Assembly: GCA_949527715.1 (NCBI GenBank)
Contig: CATEWF010000003.1
Span: forward strand, 1 to 38,690
DNA: 38,690 bases
Reading direction: 5' to 3'
Origin: an uncultured Mycoplasmatota bacterium
GTDB taxonomy: Bacteria > Bacillota_I > Bacilli_A > Mycoplasmatales > Mycoplasmoidaceae
A program made the position numbers and the translations under genes. The notes under the pieces are model-generated. The model was given only the letters and a program-made list of their open reading frames with translations. It searched no databases and had not been told where the DNA came from. Shown here in pieces: positions 21,710-30,435 of this stretch (its first letter is position 1; each line of letters opens with the position of its first letter).

Positions 21710-22030
21710 ATGGGCAAAACAAAGATTACTATTGAACTAGATGATGAAATAGTTGAAAAAATTAAAGATCTACAAAAGAAATTCAATGATAACCCTATGT
21801 TCACTGAAAAATTTGCAGATATTCCTTCATACATTTCACATGTAATAACTTCACAAATTAAAAGCGCTGACAAAATGTCTGAAAAATTAGAAGAAAGTTT
21901 AAAAAAATTCACTGAAAAATTAGGTAGTTTAGATTTTGGTGATATGGATTTCTCAAACTTGTTTGGTACTAAAGAATCAAAAAAAGAAAAGAAGAAAGAA
22001 CAAACTCCTGATAAAAACATAAAGAACTAA
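21710..22030 (+). CDS. Small ribbon-helix-helix-like protein of unknown function
   Basis: This 106-residue protein is highly charged and has no membrane segment. Residues 1-20 (KTKITIELDDEIVEKIKDL) look like the beta-strand and first helix of a ribbon-helix-helix (CopG/Arc) DNA-binding fold, and SYISHVITSQIKSA (about 40-53) could be the second helix. The C-terminal half is a Lys/Glu-rich helix followed by a polar tail (KKEKKKEQ). It may be a DNA-binding regulator or chromosome-associated protein, but the motif match is weak and the spacing between helices is longer than usual. It lies divergent from serS and 1 nt before a GT2-like gene. I do not recognise a named family. Confidence 0.65.
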   Translation: MGKTKITIELDDEIVEKIKDLQKKFNDNPMFTEKFADIPSYISHVITSQIKSADKMSEKLEESLKKFTEKLGSLDFGDMDFSNLFGTKESKKEKKKEQTPDKNIKN

Positions 22031-22031
22031 T

Positions 22032-22991
22032 ATGAATATATCTTTAATCTATCACATTAACTCAAATTACGAAACGCTTAAACAATCATTAAAATCGATT
22101 TTTGATCAGTCTTCACATGATTTTGAATTTATTTTAATTGATGATAATTCTACTGATCAAGTTAAAAGTTGTGTCAATGAATTTAATTTTAGTAAATTAA
22201 AAAATTTTACTTATATAAATAGTAACCAAAAATTGGGTCACTCTTTTTCGTTTAATGTTGGTTTAGATAATACGAAGAGTAAGTATGTCTATTATTTAGG
22301 TAGCAATGTAATTTTGGAAAAAGATTTCATTAAAAAAATGAATTCCGTTATTAAAGAAGCTGACTCGCCTGATTTTATAGTCTTAACTAATTCAAAAAAA
22401 CAAAAAGACATAGTTAAAACTTACAAATGTGTTAACAAAAATTTATTTAAGGTTTTAAAACCATCAATAAAAGATAAAATTTTTAATGTTAATTTTTTAA
22501 AGAAAAATAAAATTTATTTTGAAAATTTTCAATATTATCCGATTATCTATTTATACAAATGTTTAAATGTTATGAAAAACATAATAAGTGTAGATGCACA
22601 TTTAGTTAATTTTTCTACAAACAGAAAATATACATACAATTTATATGACACATTTGAACAGTCAGACTACTTAATTAACCATAAGTCAGATTTTAATTTC
22701 TTAAAAACTAAAGAAAATAAAGACTTGTATGATTTTATGATTATTTATTCAATCATATATACATTCTTGTACAAAATAGATTACACATATTGAAGCAAAA
22801 CTAATCTTCATTCACCAAAAATTATTGGTAAAGCACTTCACTATTCTAATAAATGGTTATCTGAAAACATTCCTAATTGAAGAGAAAATCCCATATTGGT
22901 AAATAACGAATTAGAATTTGATGAAAAAACTTTTGATTATTTAAAAAATTTTAGATTTAAACTGCTTTACGTTCATAGAAAAATTAGATAA
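22032..22991 (+). CDS. GT2-like glycosyltransferase lacking the DxD motif
   Basis: This 319-residue protein has a GT-A N-terminus: SLIYHINSNYETLKQSLKS and LIDDNSTDQ (about 35-43), as in family 2 enzymes. Where active relatives carry the DxD metal site, this protein reads YYLGSNVILEK (87-97) with no acidic pair. It may be catalytically dead, use a different metal arrangement, or act as a partner subunit. The reading frame is intact through TGA Trp codons to TAA at 22989-22991, so it is not a decayed pseudogene. It starts 1 nt after the 106-residue protein and ends 1 nt before the RDD protein, within a plus-strand operon that continues to pcrA. Confidence 0.7.
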
Positions 22992-22992
22992 C

Positions 22993-23730
22993 ATGACAAC
23001 TTCTGAAACTAATAATAAAATTAGATATTTTTTAGCCTCTGCAAGTTCAAGGTTTTTTGCACGTTTTATTGATTATGCGATTGTGCTAATATTTAGCTTT
23101 CTTTTTGCATTATTAATTTTTGGAATTGGAAATAATTTATCTGAACTATTTTCTGTATCTGGTATAGAGAAAATTCAATCTTGAAAATATTTTCTATTTG
23201 GTTTTGCAAACTTAATTTTATTTTTTGTGTATTTTATTTGTTTACCATGTTGATGAAGAGGTAAAACTGTAGGTTTATTTTTATTCAAATTAATGATTAT
23301 TAATACACATATATCAAGAAAAACGTTCATATCCTTAATAAGGAGAGAAGTTTTTTTGTGAGAAGCATTAATATTAATCTCATTTGTATTAGGAATTGTT
23401 TTATTTAGTCTTGGCAATACAAATGCTTGCTTGTTTGTTAAATCAATGTTGAATTTGGAATCAAATAAATATGATAATATTTCAATAATATTTGATGCTT
23501 TTTATTATGTTTGTGGTATCTCTCTATTTGTTTTAATATTGTGAATGTTCGTCAAATCAAAAAAACGTTGTATACAAGATTTTATGAGCGATACAGTTGT
23601 AATTAAAATAAGTTCTGAATCAGATAAAACTAATAGTAAATCAAACATTAAAAAAACACCAACCAAAAGGAACTACAGTTTACCTGCAGAAGTCGAATCA
23701 ATTGATCTTGGTGAAATTGATAAGTTTTAG
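22993..23730 (+). CDS. RDD family membrane protein
   Basis: This 245-residue protein has the RDD signature near the start, ASSRFFARFIDYAIV, and the second conserved segment CLPCWWRGKTVGLFLFKLMI (several Trp codons are TGA). Four hydrophobic helices are apparent at about 27-52, 66-83, 110-130 and 165-185. A polar, Lys/Ser-rich tail of about 55 residues follows and should lie in the cytosol. RDD proteins are poorly characterised; some have been linked to ion exchange. It lies between the GT2-like gene and pcrA with gaps of 1-2 nt, so it is co-transcribed, but the context does not specify a role. Confidence 0.82.
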
Positions 23731-23732
23731 TT

Positions 23733-25895
23733 ATGTTGAATTTAAATGAACTTAACGTTAATCAACTTAAAGCTGTAACTGTATCTAACGGACCAATATT
23801 AGTTGTTGCAGGAGCAGGTACAGGTAAAACTAAAGTTTTGACAACACGAATTGCTTATTTAATCGAACATGAACATTACAAACCTTCATCAATTCTTGCT
23901 ATTACTTTTACAAACAAAGCAGCAAATGAAATGAAATATAGAATCAACAAACTTGTTGGTACAAAATCTCTATCTTGAATAGGAACTTATCACTCAATTT
24001 GTTTACGTATTTTAAAAGAAGATATTGACAAAATAAATAGACGAAATGACTTTGGTGTAATAGATGATGAAGACCAAATGTCATTGATCAGAGAAATCTA
24101 TCGTGTAAATCAAATTACTAAAAACATTTGTTCAACAATAAAATTTAAAAAAGCACTCCAATTAATTGAAACTATTAAATTTCAAAAAATAAATATTAAT
24201 GATTTTAATATTGGAACAAATTTTTTAAAACAATTTCAAATGTATTCTATTGATGAATATAAAGCAATAAAAATTATTTTCAATGAATATCAAAGAAAAT
24301 TATTATTGAACAATCTACTAGACTTCAATGATTTATTAATTTATGCAGAACAATTATTATCAAAAAAAGAAGTTCAAGTAAAGTGAAAAAATAGATTTAA
24401 ATATATTCTTGTTGATGAATTTCAAGACACTAATGAAACACAATTTAATATATTGAAGATGTTGATTGACCCATTACATAACAATATCTTTGTTGTTGGC
24501 GATCCAGATCAATCTATATATAAATGACGTGGTGCTTATGAATTAATATTTAAGGATTTTAGAGAAACATATCCGAAAGCAAAATTAATAATTTTAGATA
24601 CAAATTATCGTTCTACTAAAAACATTCTTTTAGGTTCAAATGCTCTTATTAAAAATAATTATGGTAGAATCGAAAAATCATTGATAACCGAAAATAATAT
24701 TGGAGAAAAGATTCAATATTTTTATGCTGATAGTCAATCTAATGAAGGATTGTTTGTAGCCAAAAAAATAATTGATCTTATAAAACAAGGATACAAATAT
24801 TCAGATATTGGAATTTTATATCGTAGTAATTATTTATCTCGTTTTTGTGAAGATTATTTGATGACAAATAGTATTCCATATAAAATATTTGGTGGAATAA
24901 AGTTCTATCAAAGAAAAGAAATCAAAGATTTGCTAGCTTATCTAAAAATAATGGTTGGCGAGGATGAATTGTCATTAAAAAGAATAATTAACGTGCCAAC
25001 AAGAGGAATTGGTGAAAGAACTATTCAGAAAATTGAAGAATACTCTTTAAAAAATGACATTAGTTTTTTTGAATGTTTAATTTTAAAAGAAAATGTTGAT
25101 TGAAATACAAAATTAACTAATAATTTTTATGAAGAAATAATAAAACTTAGACAAACTATTAAAGATCTGTCTCCATCAAAATCTTTGGTAAAAATAATTG
25201 AAAAAATTTCGTATAGAGAATATTTAAAAACATTAGATTTAGAAGAAAAAAATGAAAATATAGATGAATTAATAAATGCTATTACAATTTTTGAATCTGA
25301 ACACGAAAACGCTAATATACAATCATATCTTCAAGAAATAAGTTTATATACTGATACATCTGAGCAAAAAGTAACTAATGATAATTCTGTTTCTTTGATG
25401 ACTGTCCATGTAGCCAAGGGTTCAGAATATAAAATAATTTTTTTAATAGGTTTTAGTAACGGAATATTTCCTCCAGCTAAATCTTTTGATTTTCAAGAAG
25501 AACGACGTATTGCTTATGTTGGTTTAACAAGAGCAAAAGAATTGCTGTTTATAACTTGTTCAGATGGATATTCATATAGTGGTGGTGCAATGGGACCAAG
25601 TATGTTCTTGAGAGAAATAGGTGATAAAAACTTAAATGAAATTAAACAAGAATTTAAAACAATAAGTAATGCTGATTTAGATTGATATAACTCTAAACAA
25701 TCAAAAAATTATGAAAATAATTATCAAATAAACAATATTAATTTTAACATTGGTGATATTATTTCACATACTATATTTGGTTCTGGAGTTGTGATAGATG
25801 TGAAAGGAGATATATTAACAATTGCTTTTAAGGCTCCTTATGGAGTTAAAAGTATTATAAAAACACACAAAAGTCTTAAAAGAATAAAAAATTAA
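23733..25895 (+). CDS. pcrA: ATP-dependent DNA helicase PcrA/UvrD
   Basis: This superfamily 1 helicase (720 residues) unwinds DNA 3'-5' in repair and replication restart. Motifs run in order: Walker A VAGAGTGKT (25-33), LAITFTNKAANEM, IGTYHSICLRIL, Walker B VDEFQDTN (about residue 228), GDPDQSIYKWRGA, TNYRST, LMTVHVAKGSEYKIIF and AYVGLTRAKELLF. The C-terminal end, GDIISHTIFGSGVV, resembles the Tudor-like RNA-polymerase-binding tail of PcrA, favouring that name over UvrD. Several Trp residues, including in GTYHS-proximal and KWRGA sequence, are TGA. It leads the pcrA-fthC-ymdB block known from M. genitalium. Confidence 0.95.
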
Positions 25896-25896
25896 T

Positions 25897-26430
25897 ATGA
25901 TAAACAAGGAAATAAGAGCAAAAATTTTAAAAATAAGATGAAATTTAGAAAATAAGAAAAAGGAAAAATATGACTCTTTAATTTTTAAAAAAATAAGTAA
26001 TATTATTTCAAAAAAAATAAAAACTAAATATATCGGTCTATATTGACCTATTGAAAATGAAGTTGATACAATACGACTAGCTGAATGGTTATTAAAAAAT
26101 AATTTTAAAATTTGTATTCCTAAAATTAAAAAATCAAAAATGAATTTTATAGAAATTGATAGTGTTGATTTTAAATATGAATTTTGACATTCAATGAAAC
26201 AACCTATATCTAATCAAATTATTAAACCAGATGATATTCAATTATTAATAGTTCCGTTAATAGGTTTTAATAAAGATAACTATAGAATGGGGTATGGAAT
26301 GAATTTCTATAATAACTTTTTAGAAAACCAACATATACAAACAATAGGATTAGCTTATTCATTTCAACAAACAAATCAGATTATCATTACTAATAAAGAT
26401 ATAAAATTAGATAAAATTATTACAGAATAA
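25897..26430 (+). CDS. 5-formyltetrahydrofolate cyclo-ligase
   Basis: This 177-residue enzyme converts 5-formyl-THF to 5,10-methenyl-THF with ATP, feeding one-carbon pools. The diagnostic nucleotide-binding motif is RMGYGMNFYN (130-139), equivalent to the GYGGGFYDR of relatives, preceded by LLIVPLIGFNKDNY. The N-terminus, EIRAKILKIRWN, fits the family, and YIGLYWPIENEVDT matches the substrate-binding strand. The length is slightly short but normal for mycoplasmas. It starts 1 nt after pcrA; ymdB follows 5 nt later. The order pcrA, cyclo-ligase, metallophosphoesterase is the one I recall for M. genitalium MG244-MG246. Confidence 0.88.
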
Positions 26431-26435
26431 TAAAT

Positions 26436-27233
26436 ATGAAATTATTTTTTATAGGTGATATTTTTGGTGAAAAAGGAAAAGAAGCTATCCAAAAAGAGTT
26501 GTCAAACATTATTAAAAAAAATAAAATAGATTTAGTTATTGCAAATGCAGAAAATTGCACTAATGGTAGATCTTTATCTATTTCAGATTATGAATTTTTA
26601 TTGAAATGAGGAATTCAATATTTTACTTTTGGTAATCATACATGATATTTAGATGAAATTAAAGAAGTTTTAAAAAATAAGAATACTATTAGACCTGCAA
26701 ATTTAAAACCACTATCAGAAGAATCTAAATATGGAGTTGGTTCATTAGAATTTACTTACAAGAATAAAAAAATAAGAATTACAAATTTGTTAGGAAATAC
26801 TGTTTTTTGTCATGAAATACAAACAAACCCGTTTACAAAACTTGATGAAATATTAAATATTGATAATTCAGACATACATATTGTTGATTTTCATGCAGAA
26901 ACCACAAGCGAAAAGAATGCATTTTTACAATATTTTGCTAGTAAAGTTTCAGCTATTTTAGGAACTCATACGCACATTCAAAGTGCTGATGAAAGAATTT
27001 ATAAGAATACAGCATATATAACAGATGTTGGTATGACTGGACCAAGTGAAGGAGTTATCGGAGCTAATCCTAAAACAATAATTAAAATGTTTAGAGGAGA
27101 AAGTGAAAGATTTAGATTATCTCCTGATATTTCTAATTATCAACTTAATGGTGTAATTATTGAATTTGATGATTTAACAAATAAACCAATAAAAATTAAA
27201 AGAATTTTTATTAGAGAATTAGAAGGGGTTTAG
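26436..27233 (+). CDS. ymdB: YmdB-family metallophosphoesterase
   Basis: This 265-residue protein belongs to the TIGR00282/YmdB family of calcineurin-like phosphodiesterases, for which 2',3'-cyclic nucleotide hydrolysis is reported in B. subtilis. The metal and active-site motifs are present: GDIFGEKG with Asp8, IANAENC with Glu39 and Asn40, GNHTW (66-70), VDFHAETTSEK (from residue 150) and GTHTHIQ (176-182). Family-typical TDVGMTGPSEGVIG is also seen. Length is standard. Its final ten bases double as the 5' end of the tRNA-Trp gene, and its TAG stop lies inside the tRNA. It closes the operon that begins at or before pcrA. Confidence 0.93.
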
Positions 27234-27297
27234 TTTAATGGCAAAACTAAGGTCTCCAAAACCTTTGATGTGAGTTCGATTCTTACAACCCCTGCCA
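27224..27297 (+). tRNA. tRNA-Trp (anticodon CCA)
   Basis: A full cloverleaf of 74 nt folds here. The acceptor stem is AGGGGTT with AACCCCT, followed by discriminator G and an encoded CCA end. The D stem is GTTT/AAAC. The anticodon stem AAGGT/ACCTT has loop CTCCAAA, giving anticodon CCA for UGG. The T arm is GTGAG-TTCGATT-CTTAC. The discriminator G and A1-U72 pair are typical of bacterial tRNA-Trp. It reads only UGG, which is rare here; a second tRNA with anticodon UCA must exist elsewhere for the many UGA-Trp codons. The 5' end overlaps the last 10 nt of ymdB, so processing by RNase P cuts within that coding sequence. Confidence 0.93.
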
Positions 27298-27305
27298 ATA
27301 AAAAT

Positions 27306-27334
27306 AAAAAGATGGAACTAAGCCATCTTTTTTT
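27306..27334. terminator. Bidirectional rho-independent terminator (tRNA-Trp / dnaN)
   Basis: AAAAAGATGG-AACTAAG-CCATCTTTTT forms a 10-bp stem with a 7-nt loop, with a T run on the plus side and a matching A run upstream that serves the minus strand. It should end the pcrA-to-tRNA transcript and the dnaA-dnaN transcript. The last two bases overlap the dnaN stop codon. GC pairs sit in the middle of the stem, as expected. Confidence 0.85.
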
Positions 27335-28406
27335 AAATATTTTTTCTAGGTACAATTAACGATATGAATTCTTGATCTTTTAAATCTTTTAAAATAATTG
27401 GTGAAGTAGCATTTATAAAATTAAATTCAATTTCGTTAGAATTAATATTTTTAATTAAATCTAATAAATATTTTGCATTTAAATAAAATTTAATTTCTGG
27501 ACCATTATAATTTTTAATTTCTATATCTTCATAACATGAACCTGATTCAATATTTTTAAAAGTTGTAATTATTTTTTCTTTTTCAATATTTAATTGAAGA
27601 ATGGGTTTTTTATCAGAGTTTAATAAAACAATACCACGATTAATTGATTCAAATAATGCTTTTTTATTTAATAAAAAAGAATAATTATATTTTTCATTAA
27701 ATATTTTAGTAATAGAAGGATATTGACCATCAATTACTCTTGATAAAATAGTAATATCTTCTATTTGAAATAATATTTCATTTTTATTTAAATAAGTATT
27801 TATATTATTTTTAGATTCTTGAATAATTAAATTTAAAATCTTAATATCATTTAAAGAAAGAATAAAGGGAGTTTTTTCTCCTTTATAAGGGTGTTTTAAA
27901 TAACTTAAATGGAATGAATCTGTAGAGGTAACTTCAATAAAATTTTCTAATCTTTCACTATTAAAATAAATACCCGTTAAAACATTACTCTGATCAAAAG
28001 ACTGTAATGTTGTAGAAGTTAATTTTGTATAAATTTTATTAATAAATTCTTTTTCTAAAATAAATTCTTTTCAACCAATGTGATTAAATTTAATCATAGG
28101 GTATGTAAAATCTTCTAATAAATTTAAATCAGAAGTAAACTTATCTGTAGAAATTCTAACTATTGAGTTGTCAATTAAATTAAAAGTAATTTTATTTTCT
28201 GATATTTTAGAAATAATATTAAATAATAAACTTCCTTTAATTAATATTTTTCCAGTTGAAAAAATATTTATATTATTATTTATTTCAATTTCTTCTACAA
28301 TTATTAAAATTCCAGATAAAGAAGGAATAGTTGTTAAATCTAAAATTATTTCATTACAAAATTTTAATTTCTTAACTAATAAATTTTTATCAATAGTGAA
28401 TTTCAT
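27333..28406 (-). CDS. dnaN: DNA polymerase III beta sliding clamp
   Basis: DnaN (357 residues) is the replication clamp. The N-terminus MKFTIDKNLLVKKL and LTTIPSLSGILI fit the first clamp domain. The middle carries TSTTLQSF..VLTGIYF and the ligand-pocket segment VTSTDSFHLSY; domain three has RVIDGQYPSI, and the C-terminal hydrophobic pocket strand is SPIILK...FISLIVPRKNI (ILP/VRP in relatives). One Trp is a TGA codon at 28071-28073, so a standard-code reading would cut the protein. It lies downstream of dnaA in the same direction, the classic order. The stop TAA (27335-27333) overlaps the terminator. Confidence 0.93.
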
Positions 28407-28440
28407 AATTTGTTTTTTATTTATATTTTATTTATATATT

Positions 28441-28446
28441 ATTATA
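28441..28446 (-). promoter_or_regulatory. Candidate -10 box for dnaN
   Basis: ATTATA on the plus strand reads TATAAT toward dnaN, 35-40 nt before its ATG, predicting a start near 28434 and a leader of about 28 nt. The inverted TTCCAAC element sits just upstream of it (28452-28458), where a bound protein could influence initiation. No -35 box is clear. dnaN may also be reached by read-through from dnaA. Confidence 0.35.
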
Positions 28447-28508
28447 TAGAAGTTGGAATGTAGGAAAAATACATTTTCTTTATAATATATTTAATTTTTA
28501 AATATAAA

Positions 28509-28528
28509 TTTCCAACATTTTTCCAACA
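28509..28528. repeat. Tandem 11-bp repeat, possible DnaA-binding sites
   Basis: TTCCAACATTT occurs twice head to tail with an exact 11-bp period, close to one helical turn, immediately after the dnaA stop codon. A third copy of the TTCCAAC core is inverted 52 bp away (28452-28458). The period and place suggest protein-binding sites rather than chance, though no family consensus is matched. Confidence 0.5.
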
Positions 28529-28529
28529 T

Positions 28530-29912
28530 TTAAATCTTTTTATATAAATTAACTATAAACTCTTCTAATTTATTATCTTTTTTAATTTTTTTAGTTATAC
28601 TCTCAATACTTTCTATTACTGTTGAATGATCTCTACCAGAGAAAAAACTCCCTATTTGAGAATAATTCATATTAAATTTTTGTCTTAATACATACATACA
28701 CACTTGTCTTACTAATGAGATTTGTTTCGTTCTATTTTTAGATCTAACCAGATCAGGGTTAATAGAATAAGCTGCACAAATTTGATTAATAACTATTTCA
28801 GGATTAACATCAAATCCATATTTCATTAAATTATCATGATTATCAGTTTCATTAATTTTTTTAATAATATCTAAATTAATAATTGCATTTGGCGGTAAAT
28901 TATTATTAATTACATAAAATAAAATTCGATGTAAAAATCCTTCTAATTCTCTAATATCATTACAATATCTTCTACTAATATAATTAATTACATCACTTGT
29001 TAAAATAAAACTTTCATTACTTTCTTTTAATTTTTCTTCAAGAATTTTTTTAATTGAATTTAAATCTGGTTTAGTAATTTTTATATATAACCCAGAGTGG
29101 AATCTAGATTTCATTCTAGACTCGAGATTTTGTAATAAACTAGGTTCTTTATCTGATGTCATTATAATAATTTTTCCAGTGCTAACATTTTTATTGAAAA
29201 TATTAAAAAATATTTCATTAATTTTTTCTTTTTTTTCTAAAAATTGGATGTCATCCAATAATAAAAGATCATATGATTCATATTTTTCTTTTAATTGTTC
29301 TACAGAGTTACCGCCTACAGAAAAACTGTTATAAACTTCTCGAACAAAGTCATCTGTAGAAATATATTTAACAATTTTATTAGGAAAGTGATTAATATAT
29401 TCATTACCGATTGCATGTAATAGATGTGTTTTTCCTAAACCAACACCACCACTTATAAAAATTGGGTTCCAAAATTTATCTTTAAATATTGTTTGAGCAG
29501 CATTATATGCTAATTTATTAAATTCACTAACAATAAAATTATCAAAACGATAATTACTATTAATTCCGGTAGATTTATTGTTTTGATTAACAATAAAATT
29601 ATTTTCTACTTTTTTAGGATCAGGCAACTGATTGATTATTGTAGATTCACTTTCGGTGATAAATTCTAAAACATAATTACTATTATTAATTTTGTTTAAT
29701 TCTTTTTCTAAATCTAATTTGTAATCTATTTTTAAAGTTTGCTTTGCAAAAATGTTTTTTACTTTTATATAAATTACATTATCTTTTACATTACAAACAG
29801 AAATTGGTTCAATAAATTCATTATAAAAAACTACATTTCCACAACTGTTTTTAATTTTTTCTTTAGCTAATGTTAACAAGTTATTTAAATTTTTTTGTAA
29901 TGTACGTTCCAT
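28530..29912 (-). CDS. dnaA: Chromosomal replication initiator DnaA
   Basis: DnaA (460 residues) binds oriC and opens it. Domain I covers about 1-85. The AAA+ domain starts at NYRFDNFIVSEFNKLAYNAA, with Walker A GGVGLGKT (155-162), Walker B LLLDDIQF (217-224) and sensor segments MTSD and SRFHSGL. The arginine/sensor II region has RRYCNDIRELEG. Domain IV shows the DNA-binding helix-turn-helix VRQVCMYVLRQKF and the signature SGRDHSTVIESI. No TGA codon interrupts it. It is divergent from rpmH across 63 bp and precedes dnaN, the standard arrangement. Its promoter is probably the TATAAT at 29933-29928. Confidence 0.97.
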   Translation of the reverse strand: MERTLQKNLNNLLTLAKEKIKNSCGNVVFYNEFIEPISVCNVKDNVIYIKVKNIFAKQTLKIDYKLDLEKELNKINNSNYVLEFITESESTIINQLPDPKKVENNFIVNQNNKSTGINSNYRFDNFIVSEFNKLAYNAAQTIFKDKFWNPIFISGGVGLGKTHLLHAIGNEYINHFPNKIVKYISTDDFVREVYNSFSVGGNSVEQLKEKYESYDLLLLDDIQFLEKKEKINEIFFNIFNKNVSTGKIIIMTSDKEPSLLQNLESRMKSRFHSGLYIKITKPDLNSIKKILEEKLKESNESFILTSDVINYISRRYCNDIRELEGFLHRILFYVINNNLPPNAIINLDIIKKINETDNHDNLMKYGFDVNPEIVINQICAAYSINPDLVRSKNRTKQISLVRQVCMYVLRQKFNMNYSQIGSFFSGRDHSTVIESIESITKKIKKDNKLEEFIVNLYKKI

Positions 29913-29927
29913 AGAATAGTAAAAAAT

Positions 29928-29933
29928 ATTATA
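29928..29933 (-). promoter_or_regulatory. Candidate -10 box for dnaA
   Basis: A minus-strand TATAAT lies 16-21 nt before the dnaA ATG. With standard spacing the mRNA leader would be only about 9 nt. No good -35 or Shine-Dalgarno is seen. Confidence 0.35.
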
Positions 29934-29938
29934 TTAAT

Positions 29939-29964
29939 TATTAATAATTTTGATATTATTAATA
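29939..29964. repeat. 10-bp inverted repeat in the dnaA-rpmH intergenic region
   Basis: TATTAATAAT and ATTATTAATA form a perfect 10-bp dyad around the spacer TTTGAT. All stem bases are A or T, so a cruciform or RNA hairpin would be weak. Its place between the divergent dnaA and rpmH promoters suggests an operator or a DNA-unwinding stretch. Chance occurrence is possible in such AT-rich sequence. Confidence 0.4.
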
Positions 29965-29975
29965 TTACATATATT

Positions 29976-30122
29976 ATGAAAAGAACATATCAACCAAACA
30001 AGAAAAAAAGAGCTAAAACACATGGTTTTTTAGCTAGAAAATCTTCTGCAAACGGAAGAAAAGTTTTAAAAAGAAGAAGAGCAAAAAGTCGTAAAAGATT
30101 AACTGTTTCTGATGAAAAATAG
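29976..30122 (+). CDS. rpmH: 50S ribosomal protein L34
   Basis: This is a 48-residue, strongly basic protein with the L34 sequence pattern MKRTYQPNKKKRAKTHGFLA followed by an ANGRKVLKRRRAKSRKRLTV tail. It belongs to the large ribosomal subunit near the exit-tunnel side of 23S rRNA. It is divergent from dnaA, the usual bacterial order, and its last 11 bases overlap the rnpA start. No clear Shine-Dalgarno is present. Confidence 0.97.
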   Translation: MKRTYQPNKKKRAKTHGFLARKSSANGRKVLKRRRAKSRKRLTVSDEK

Positions 30123-30435
30123 GAAATTTGAGTCAATTAGTAAAAAAGATGAGATTTCTAAAATTTTTTCAAAAGGTAGAGTAGTTAGTGATTCAATTTA
30201 TCTATTAAAATACTTACCTAATAAAAAATTTCGTTTAGGATTATCAGTTGCTAAAAAAAACTTCAAACATTCTATTGTTAGAAATAAAATTAGAAGGCAA
30301 TTAAGAAATATTTTTTATTCTTTTAAGTCATTGCCAAATGTGGATTTATTTGTTGTAGTTAAAAACACTTATAAACCTACAGAATATCACGCAATGACCA
30401 AAAAATTAGAAACACTTTGTAAAAAAATCAAATAA
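30112..30435 (+). CDS. rnpA: Ribonuclease P protein component
   Basis: RnpA (107 residues) is the protein cofactor of RNase P, which matures tRNA 5' ends. The conserved RNR motif is present as RNKIRRQLRN (57-66), preceded by LGLSVAKKNFKHSIV. The gene overlaps rpmH by 11 nt and shares one base with the yidC start (TAATG), showing tight translational coupling. Length and order rpmH-rnpA-yidC match most bacteria. Confidence 0.95.
   Translation: MKNRKFESISKKDEISKIFSKGRVVSDSIYLLKYLPNKKFRLGLSVAKKNFKHSIVRNKIRRQLRNIFYSFKSLPNVDLFVVVKNTYKPTEYHAMTKKLETLCKKIK

Larger units (their letters stand above)
28407..28529. other. dnaA-dnaN intergenic region, candidate oriC
   Basis: This 123-bp gap is extremely AT-rich. 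It holds two tandem TTTCCAACA elements (28509-28517 and 28520-28528) and an opposite-strand copy of the core TTCCAAC (28452-28458 as GTTGGAA). The 9-mer resembles, but does not match, the DnaA box TTATCCACA. A 6-bp inverted repeat AATGTA/TACATT (28457-28475) and AT tracts such as TATAATATATTTAA lie between them and could unwind. In Mollicutes, origins usually flank dnaA, which is the basis for the call. No canonical DnaA box was found here. Confidence 0.45.

Noticed and set aside
23175..23417. Opposite-strand open frame over the RDD gene.
   Set aside because: It is a shadow of the RDD membrane protein, whose motifs FFARFIDY and WWRGKTVGL are clear on the plus strand.
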